Shown here: piece by piece, positions 1-8,200 of the stretch
Numbering within the stretch: the stretch's first letter is position 1
How the letters are laid out: each line of letters starts with the position of its first letter
NCBI GenBank assembly: GCA_027604665.1
Contig: JADGIZ010000446.1
Coordinates: 1 to 13,511 of the forward strand
DNA length: 13,511 bases
Source: Polyrhizophydium stewartii
Lineage: Eukaryota; Chytridiomycota; Chytridiomycetes; Rhizophydiales
Direction of reading: 5' to 3'
Translations under genes and position numbers: made by a program
The notes under the pieces: generated by a model
The model's input: only the letters and a program-made list of their open reading frames with translations
Database searches by the model: none
Told to the model about the DNA's origin: nothing

Positions 1-2
1 GC

Positions 3-1470
3 CGCGCGCCGCGTGCCCTCCCGCATGCCCCACCGCCCCCGGTGCCCGCCCAGATCCTGTACGACGTCGTACCAACCGAGCTCGAGCTCTCGGTCGTATC
101 AGAATACCTGCTCGCCAAGGACGACGACGGATGCATGCACATTGCCATCCACCCCAAGGCAAGCCCCCGCCCGTGCGCGTCACCGGCTCATGCCCGCGGT
201 GGCTGCAACCCCCCGGCCTGCTGCCCGCGGTGCTGCGCGCCGTCACCGCCCGGCCACCGCCCCTCCCGGGCTGCGCTGACGCTTGCTGCGGTGCTGCCAC
301 GCAGGAGAAATCTCTGGTGGCGGCCGTCAACAGTCCCGAGGCGGCCATCGCCGCCGGCAACAACCGCAACTGCAGGGTCTTCCTTATCCAAAAGTCCAGG
401 TGCTTCGCCCGCGTCACGAACCGCCCCACCGTCTTGCTTGGTTCTCACGCCGCTCCTGTCGCAGGCTGCGCTTCGTTCAAGGAGTAAAGACAACCGACAG
501 CGTTGACGCAACAAACTACCAAAAGTCGGCCAGATTCAGCCCCGATGGAAAGCTGCTCTGCACAGGCACCACGGACGGCAGGGTGCGACTCGGCCGCCGC
601 ATGTGTTCTCGGCACTCCGCGCCTCGCAGACGCTCTGACCCGCCTTGGACCCCGCGCAGTTCTCGATGTGGTCGTGGCCGGACATGGCGCCTGCGTTCCC
701 GCCGCTTGAACTTGGGTCAGAGATCATGGATATCCAGTTCGACCCGGCAGTGTCCTCGGTCGGGCTTGTCACACCTGGCGTGCTGCGGCTCATAGACACG
801 GAAAAGGCCAAGGTGCGCTGGGAGCTTGCAAAGCAGGTCGTTGGCACCGAAAACTGCGACTTCCGGGCGCTTAGGTGCGTGCCGCGGCCTTGCGCGATAC
901 AGGAGAGCTTGATGCTGACGCGCCGTTCGCGCAGGTTCGGAATCAAGAGTACACAGGGAATCCTCTTCGTCGTTCTCAACGCGCGGTCCCGCAAGGCCGC
1001 ATTTATCCAAAAGTACAGCGTCAAGGACAAGAAGTTGATCTCATCAAAAAGTGTGTCACTCAAGCCCATAACTGCGTTCTCGCTCAGCGCCGATGGTTCC
1101 ACAATGGCTTTTGGATCATCGGATCTCAGCCTCAACGTCCTCAACGCAAAAACCCTCACGGTGCGCATGCCGCGTGTGCATGCATCCGCTGATGCGCCGC
1201 CTGCTCACTCAAAACTATCATCTGCAGCGCATTGCGCGATTTCAGAATGCGCACGACTTTCCGTCCACTGCGCTCGACATCAACTCGACCAACACCGTCG
1301 TTGTCAGCGGATCCGCAGACGGCACGCTTTTCGTGGCGTCTGTGCCGCCCATTGCCAACGACTCGACCGCGGGCAGCTACACAACCGTGTGGCTGCTTGT
1401 CGTCGCCGTCTTGCTCATCGTCCTGCTCATTCTCGTGGGCATGGCGGACTCGAGCGGCGGCGAGCTGTGA
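3..1470 (+). CDS. SEC12: SEC12/PREB-type Sar1 GEF, WD40 membrane protein (5'-partial)
   Basis: Model: join(<3..158, 305..399, 465..582, 660..874, 935..1160, 1228..1470), giving about 350 residues of the C-terminal part. All joins keep frame. The protein shows WD40-like blades (FSPDGKLLCTGTTDGR, then FSLSADGSTMAFGSSD, then AHDFPSTALDIN followed by VVVSGSADGTLFVASVP). A single hydrophobic segment (about 1381-1440, WLLVVAVLLIVLLILVG) precedes a nine-residue tail. This is the Sec12/PREB architecture: a cytosolic propeller that loads GTP on Sar1 to start COPII coat assembly at the ER, with a type II membrane anchor. The stretch LRFVQGV...NYQKSARFSPDG resembles the yeast Sec12 region after its first blade. 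The Gly-rich potassium-binding loop expected near the N-terminus is absent, so it should lie upstream of the window. Position 53 could be an acceptor (CCCGCCCAG), in which case the first 53 bases are intron. The first intron is best read as GC-AG. Stop TGA at 1468-1470. Family call fairly sure; the 5' limit is not known. Confidence 0.85.
159..304 (+). other. GC-AG intron in SEC12
   Basis: The upstream exon ends CCCAAG and the intron begins GCAAGC. It ends at CACGCAG, with CTGAC about 35 nt before the end. Splicing here joins AIHPK to EKSLVAAVNSPEA in phase 0. The next GT downstream (about 174) would be in the wrong phase, so the non-canonical GC donor is the reading that keeps frame. At 146 nt it is the longest intron placed in this window. 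Confidence 0.7.
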
Positions 1471-1530
1471 CTGGCGCCGCGCACCACTAAAATGAGCAGA
1501 CCTGGCCATTCGCGCCAGGGTAATGTGCAT
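1471..1530. other. Short convergent intergenic spacer
   Basis: Only 60 nt separate the SEC12 stop codon (plus strand) from the stop codon of the coiled-coil gene (minus strand). Both transcripts must form their 3' ends here or overlap. There is a small hairpin, CCTGGC (1501-1506) pairing with GCCAGG (1514-1519) around a 7-nt loop. No AATAAA signal is visible on either strand. Confidence 0.6.
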
Positions 1531-4500
1531 TTAGTAATCAAGCTGCCAGCGCACGCACAGGGGCTGCGCCGATGGCCCTCGGCTGCCTGCCGTTGCTGGC
1601 CGCGGGACTGCCGCCGGCGATGCAGTCCAGCGCTCGCCGGACCCTGCGCTTGCCTCAAAAAGCACTTGGGGCTCGCCCGGCAGCGGGCTGTGCGCGATGG
1701 ACGCGTCGTCGCGGCCGCGTGCCTCTTGAGAGTTGAGATGCTCGATCGTCTCGAGTTCATCGGCGCGGAAGAAGCGCATGAGCTCGCGCGGCGGGTGGTG
1801 GCTGTCGTACATGCGCGCATTGATAATCTCAAAGTCTTCGTCGGTTATTCCCGTGACGGCACTGCCCGCCGCCTTGCCTCGTGTACTCGACATGCTCGAT
1901 CCCGGCCGCACCGTCGACGCGGAGCTGTGGGGTCGTTGCGCTTTGTGCGTGTTCCTGACCGGCGCAATCACACGCGACATGGCGCTCCGTGGCCGCAGCA
2001 GTGTCACGGACGACGCGCTCACAGGCCGCGTCGATGTGGTCGAGCCAATGATATATGTTGTATCGCTCTGCGCCGCATTCCCCTGTGTCGATGCCGTGTC
2101 GGGACGATCGACGGCCGCACGGTCGATGAGCAAGCGCGACGAGACGACCGGATGGTACAGCTGCCAGTTGCTGTGTCCTTGCGTCGTTACTGTGCATTCT
2201 GTCAGCCAAAGAGCAGCCATGCCCGCAACAACGGGTCAGCGAAGCACCTTGGTTGAGCTGGATTGCGCGGTACTGCTCGTTCTTCTTTTCAAGCAGCATG
2301 ATGCGCAGATTGTTCGACTCGATCATGCGGCGCAACAGCGAATGCGTCTCGTTGTTAAGCTCGAGATCTGCAAACGCGGCAATGCGTCAGCACGCTCTCT
2401 CATTGGCAAATACGACCACTTTCAAAGCAACCTTTGAGTCGAAAGTCCGGCCCCATCATGGTTTCGGGATACTTCATGAGCTCGCCGATGATACGTTCGA
2501 GTTCGTCGTTCTTGTCCTGCACGACTTGCCGTTCCTCGAGGGCCTCTTGCGCGGCTTTCTGCAGCAGCAATCAGCGCATGTACGATTTACATCCCGCTTC
2601 GATCGAAGGACTCCAGCTCACCGATAAATCTGCGTTGATGATCTCGAGACCTGAGATGCGGCTGCGGAGCTCTCCGCCTTGCGCGCGCAGCTGTGCGCAC
2701 GTCTCCTCTGAGTCGTGGAGTGCTGCCAGCGCACCATCCCTCTCGCCGACGGTCTGGTCGAGCTTCTGCTGTGTCTGAAGCTGCCTGTGCTCGAGGAGTG
2801 TGTACTCTTTTTTTTGGTCGTCCATTTGATGGTTCAGCTCCTCCATCTGCTTCTCGGCAGCCTTGACCTGGTTTTGCGCCACTTTCATGCGCGACTTCAG
2901 AGAGTCGTTGTCCTTTTGGAGAGTCGACTCGATCTTGCGCAAGCCCTCGACTGAAATCAAAAGCCGTCAGAGACAGAACACGCTCAATCACAAGCACAGT
3001 AGCTTGCCTTCCTTGCGAAAGTGCGAGATCTGCATCTGGAACTCGTTGATCTCGGTCGCGTTGCGGCTGATATCAAACTGCAGGTCTTTGTTCTCGGCCT
3101 CTGACTTGTTGAGTGCGCGCTCCAGCTCCTCGTTGGTCGTCTCGAGCCCTTGGATGCGTTTCTGCGGCGTTGCATCTGATGCTCAGCAGGCACCCGATGC
3201 ACGCGCGGCGTTTCCGGAGACTGCTCACAGTCATGCTCTCCTTCATGATCGCAATCTGGCCCTCGTACTTTGCCTTGAGCTCTGCAATTGAATGCTCCGA
3301 CAGGATGCTGGCAGAGTCTTTCTGCACTTGCAGCGTGAGCATATGCTTGTGAAAGACGCATCGGGAACCATAGCGGCTTGCCTCTCCAAGGAGCTGGTGA
3401 TATTGATTACTCAGCTGCGCGTACTTTTCTTCAATTGGATGCGGAAGATCGGCCTGGATCGCTGTTGTTCGGTAGATTGGAATCGGCTGTTGTTGCAAAC
3501 TCAATGAGTCAGTTCTCTAAAAGCATCTGCGAGCACATTAGACAGTACCCGCACCAGATCGGTGCCGCAGGCTTTGTCAAAGACATCGCGGACTGCTGAA
3601 GGCGCATCCGAGACCTGTGCCTTCCTCGCGAGATTCTCGTGCGACAGAATCCGGACCTGGTCTGTCTGAATCTCGTGCTCGCGGATCCTGCCCTCGGCGA
3701 TTCCCTTTCGGTAGACCTCAGACGGTTGCACAATCAGCGAGCTTGATCGGCCGTTGTTGATAAACGTGCTTGCGCGGGTTATTCTGAACGATTCCGATCG
3801 CGTGGGCGAAGGCGGTGGAGCCACGTTCAGCCTTGAGTCCAGATCGGTCACGTCGGTTCCAATGTCCACCATGGGCGGCTGTGCGTTGATGGTCAGAGAT
3901 CACATGAATGAGACTGCCCATCAGCATGGACGATCCCACTTTGACATTCAGCACCGCCTGCTTGACTTGGATCTCGATCTTGCGGTCGGGCGAATATGCC
4001 GAGTGCTGCTCGACAAAGTCCCGCAGCAGTGCGTTTTCCTCCTCGAGACGCTCGACGTCGCGCATCACTGCATCCGCGCTGTCTTCGCGTCGCTTCACGA
4101 TCCCCTGCAAGACAACGAAACTTCAGAAGCCGTCCCAACCAGATCGCTGCGAGTCGGCTCACCATCAGCTCGACTTGCGCCTGACACCAAACAGCGATCA
4201 GCGGCGCAAGGTCCTGGCCGCTGGCGGATCCAAACGAAAAGGCTCGCAGCTTCTCGTCGAGATCGTCTGCTGTCTGTGGATTCGACTGCACAAACAACAG
4301 TCAGCCAAACACTATTAAAGACGTCGATATTGATGGAAACTCAGCCTCACATGCAGCAGCAGCGAGGTGATTGCCTTGGTGTACTGCATGAGAACGTCGT
4401 GCATCAGAGCATTTGCCGGCCGCTGCTGCGATGCAGCTTTTTGACCGAGATCTTGCAGCGTGCCACGAAGATCAGAGACTCGCTGCGTGGGCATCAGCAG

Positions 4501-5188
4501 CTCGTGCTTTCTGCGCATGCATGGTCAGAATGTGCGTCGGCTCTTCGGGACGCGTACGAGACAGGCACACGGCAGCATACCTTGTGAGCGGCAGATCCTT
4601 GATAATCTGCTTGGAAGCCAGCCTGCGCTCTCCTTCTGGATCCTTCTTCCAGGTGATGACGGCCGCCCTGGATCGCCCTGGCGCCGCCATGAGCGTGGCC
4701 GAGACCGTTCGGTGGAGCAGGGACGCCGGGCCTGCTGAAAGGGCTCCCGCACGGGTAGATGAGCGCGCTTCGGCGACAGGATCGGCCCGCGGCGGCCCCA
4801 GCATGTCGACGACCGAAGCTGCTTTGCGCACAAGTCCTGACCTGCTGCCGATGGTCGATCCAGCTGCATTGTAGAGGCCCACCGAGCCTCGTGTGCTTCC
4901 TTGCGTGGTACCGCCGACGTCGCTCGTGGACTCGCGGCCCGTCGCGCGAAGCGAGCTGCGCCGCGACTCATTCGAAATAGCCCAAGGCTGCGCGATCTGG
5001 CCTGGGATGGTGACGGACCCAGAGCGGGGCGGAGTGGGTACCGGCGACGACGAGCTCGATCCGACTGACGACGGGACATTCTGGAAGGACACGACGCGCG
5101 CGAGCTGGCCGCGGGTGCCGCGCGATGCGCTGCGACGCAGCGCGCCGCCATCTCCTCTGTTCGAAGTGCTGCCATCCGAGTCGCTCAT
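1531..5188 (-). CDS. Unrecognised coiled-coil protein, 1008 aa, 11 exons
   Basis: Model: complement(join(1531..2189, 2248..2367, 2432..2558, 2622..2950, 3008..3161, 3229..3486, 3555..3878, 3940..4104, 4163..4285, 4351..4510, 4581..5188)); all joins keep frame. Residues 1-200 are Ser/Gly/Pro-rich and probably disordered. Residues 203-297 look helical. A short coiled coil (about 298-332, with RLEEENALLRDFV) is followed by a loose linker (353-475). Then comes a long coiled coil (about 478-785) rich in E, Q, K and L, for example KSEAENKDLQ, EKQMEELNHQ and LLEKKNEQYR. The tail ends with a conserved-looking block around ITDEDFEIINARMYD and FFRADELETIEHL. No catalytic motif or membrane segment is seen. 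I do not recognise the family; a cytoskeletal, centrosomal or ciliary scaffold is possible but only inference. ATG 5188 was chosen because earlier in-frame ATGs (5260, 5278, 5308) crowd or enter the divergent cyclase gene. The donor of the intron at 3879-3939 is the least certain join. Confidence 0.75.
2951..3007 (-). other. GC-AG intron in the coiled-coil gene
   Basis: On the minus strand the exon ends AAGGAAG and the intron starts GCAAGC. It ends GATTTCAG, with CTGAC inside. A phase-1 join gives HFRKE-V-EGLRKIE, which continues the coiled coil. The nearby GT dinucleotides are in the wrong phase. The donor hexamer is the same as that of the SEC12 GC-AG intron. Confidence 0.7.
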
Positions 5189-5276
5189 TGCGCAGGGGCG
5201 GCGGCAGCAGCGACGCAGCGGCAGGAAAGAATGAAGCTGCTTCTTTCCGAATATCCCCATTTCACTTTGCGCCGGC
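5189..5276. promoter_or_regulatory. 88-nt divergent promoter region with inverted repeat
   Basis: This is the whole space between the chosen start codons of the coiled-coil gene (minus) and the cyclase gene (plus). GGAAAGAA (5224-5231) and its exact reverse complement TTCTTTCC (5241-5248) are separated by 9 nt. The centre of the repeat lies about 48 nt from one ATG and 41 nt from the other. The spacer itself starts a smaller repeat, GAAGC-T-GCTTC (5233-5243). No TATA box is evident. A shared regulatory site is inferred from position and symmetry only. Confidence 0.45.
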
Positions 5277-8200
5277 ATGTCCTCGTCGACACCCGCATCG
5301 CCCCTCATCGGATCCTCGGGCCGGCGGGTGCTGCATGTCTACACGATCGGCGGGGCGGGCGAAGGCAGCGGAGAGCACGGGTCATCGGCCCTCGACTCGC
5401 GCGCAGGCGCGGCCACAGGCTCTGGATCTGGGAGCGGAAGCCAAGGCTTTCTCGCGCACGGCGGGACCGTGTCGCGAGAGAAGCGCGGGCAGCACAGGCC
5501 AGACTCGGCCACCCCTCGCACCAGTCGGCCAGGCTCGCCAAGGCGAGCATTCGTCGCCGTGGCCAGCGCGGGCTCAGATGCAGTCGCGATCCCGCGGCGG
5601 CAGTCGTATAGCGGCGCGATGCCGCGGCCGTCGAGTGCGGCGATAAACAACATCAAGGCCAAGGCAGCGGCAAAGGGAAAGACGACGCAGGATTACACCC
5701 GCACGCACTCGGCGATCGTGCAGTCGCACATGGCGGCGACGCGGCAGATTGTCGCGGCCCAGGGCCTGCGCACCGCCGACGCGCTGCTGCTTGTGAGCGA
5801 GTCCGGGTCGCCGATCAACGGCAAATCTGTCGGCTCGTCGCCGTACGCGAGTCCCAGCGTATCGCCCACGATTGGAAACACTCTGGGCACGCCCTCACTT
5901 GCAATATCGCCGTCCAGGGCCGCCTCCTCTGCGCCGTCGTCGCCGTCGCGCTCAGCCTCGCCCGTCGCCGCCACCGTCGGGCTGGCAACGCCGGATTCGG
6001 TCTCGCCCCACAACCAAAACTCGGCGGCCCCGATCTTTGGCCGCCACACCCAGACGTTCCCCACGGGGGCACATATGTCCGGGTTCTATACAAAGGCGCG
6101 CAACGAGATTGCCAAGGCGTCTGCGGTCAATGCGCCGAGCGTCGCGGCACTGCTGCGCGACATGGACCCGACGCGGCCGCCGCGGCCACAGTCGGCCGCA
6201 TCGACCATGTGTACGAGCGCGCCGGGATACCAGGCGCCGGGCGGCAGCCCGACTGGGTCGGGATCGCCCGGATCCGGCCATCATGGCAACCGCAGACAGA
6301 CATTCAGCGATCTTCCCGACATCGGCGACCTCGGATCGAGTCTCAACTCGAGTATGACAAAGGCCAGCCGGCCGGGCACCGGGCGGGGCCGCCGCGGCAG
6401 CCTGATGCCTTCGCAAGCCGCAACGCCTGCCGCTGCTCAGGCGCAGCCGGCTGTGTCGCTTGCCTCACCGGACATGAAGCGCATCGGCGTGCATGTTGCC
6501 CGGCTGACGGATATTGATTCGCTCCCTGAGCGCATCGCCGAGTCTGTCGCGACGCTGATACGCATGTGCCATGAAAACACGGGTGAGACGTGCGATCCGC
6601 TGGCCAGGCAAGTATCCAGCCGTCAGATGCTGACGAGAACTCGGATCTGCCAAGCGCCTCCGGTTCCTGTCGTGTTGTTTGAGGAGGGATGCCTCTCGGC
6701 GCTCATGGCGCTGCTGCCGCGGGTCATGGGCTTCCCTGATGTCATTGCCGGCTCGCTCCAGCTCGTCAATCTGATGATCAACGCCAACCGTGAGTGCAAG
6801 CAATATCGTGCATCCCATGCCGATGCATCTGACGCAGCCAGCACGCAGCCGGTGCAACCTCCAACGTCATCAAGATGGGCGGGCTGCAGCTCCTCACAAA
6901 GTCGGCCGAGGTCGTCTCGAAATGTAAGCCAGGGTGTAGTCGCCATGCAGTGACTTGAAGGCTGATACACAAGTCCGGCAGCGTACCTTGAGGCCAAAGC
7001 CAGGCTCGATCGGCGCGCCGCAGCCGCCGAAGCTCACCGCCAGTCGGCACTTGACCAGTCCATCGGCGCAAACGGACCTCGTCGCTCGCTCGGCGGCACG
7101 CGACGCTTGAGCACATCATTGTCACAGTCGCACGGAAACTTTGTGGATGAGCTCGGTGCCGCTCCAGCAGTCCGCGTGTCGTCCTACGCCGAGGTCAGCT
7201 CGCTCGGGCTCTCGGGCACGTCAGCGCACCTCGCGGCGCAGGAGGAGGAGCTTGAGCCCGTGCGCATCGTGCCGATAGAGAACGAGCCCATCTCCGAGGG
7301 CCTCTTGCGCAGGTTCTACGAGCCCAAGTTCATCGACACGCTCGACAAGATGGACAAGCCGACCAAGGCGACAGTCGTCAAGGACATGCTGACGCTGTTC
7401 GAAAAGGTCGACAACCTACTCGCCGTCAGCTCGTGCATCGCACTTGATTTGAGTCTCGACAGCGCGCTCGAGAAGATCCTGGAAGACATTGACCGCATGA
7501 TCCACTGCGAGATTGTGCTGCTGTACCTGGTCGACCAGCAGACGGGCGAGCTTGTCGCGTACGAGGTCGGGATGTCGGACTCAGCTGCACGCGAGCGCGA
7601 GATCATGGGTGCCGTGCGGTTCCCGCCCGGCCACGGCATCGCGGGACACGCGGCGGCGCTCGGCGAGCTCATCAACATCCGCGACCCGCTGACGTTCCCG
7701 AAATACCACGATGAGATCGACTACCGCGGGGGCCGTGGACAGGCCTACTCGATAATCTGCACGCCCATCTGCACAATGGACGGTACAGTGCTCGGTATCA
7801 TCGAGCTGGTCAACAAGATCGGCCCCAACGACGAGAAGCAGAGCTTCACGCATCCGGACGAGTACCTGCTCAAGACCATCAGCATGACCGCGGGCACGAT
7901 CATGGTCAACGCAAAGATGTACGAGACGATGCTCAACACGCAAAAGAAGGTCGAGGTCTTGCTCGAGACGACGCGGTCGCTCAGCTCGATCCTCGAAATC
8001 GACGTGCTGATCAACCGCATCATGGAGTCAGCCAAGCAGCTGCTGTCTGCCGACCGATGCACGCTGTTCTTGCACGACAGCGAGCGCGAGCAGCTGCGCG
8101 CTCCAATCCAAGGCCGCGACTCGTTCCAGGAGATCCGCATCCCGCGCAATGCTGGCATTGCCGGTGCTGTCTTTATGTCCGGCGAGCCTATCAACATCCC

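Noticed and set aside
283..795. Continuous plus-strand frame of 170 codons in the SEC12 region
   Set aside because: Only part (465-582) matches the WD40 protein; the rest reads through introns in the wrong frame.
1471..1519. Longer hairpin terminator between the convergent genes (CTGGCGC / GCGCCAG)
   Set aside because: The 7-bp arms are 34 nt apart and GC-rich by background, and intrinsic terminators of this type are not expected in a eukaryotic nuclear genome.
5224..5248. Heat-shock element in the divergent promoter
   Set aside because: GAA and TTC blocks are present, but their spacing (5 nt) does not match the nGAAnnTTCn pattern, so only an inverted repeat is claimed.
6612..6654. 43-nt intron starting GTATCC in the cyclase
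   Set aside because: It breaks the reading frame; the GTGAGA donor at 6583 with the same acceptor keeps it.
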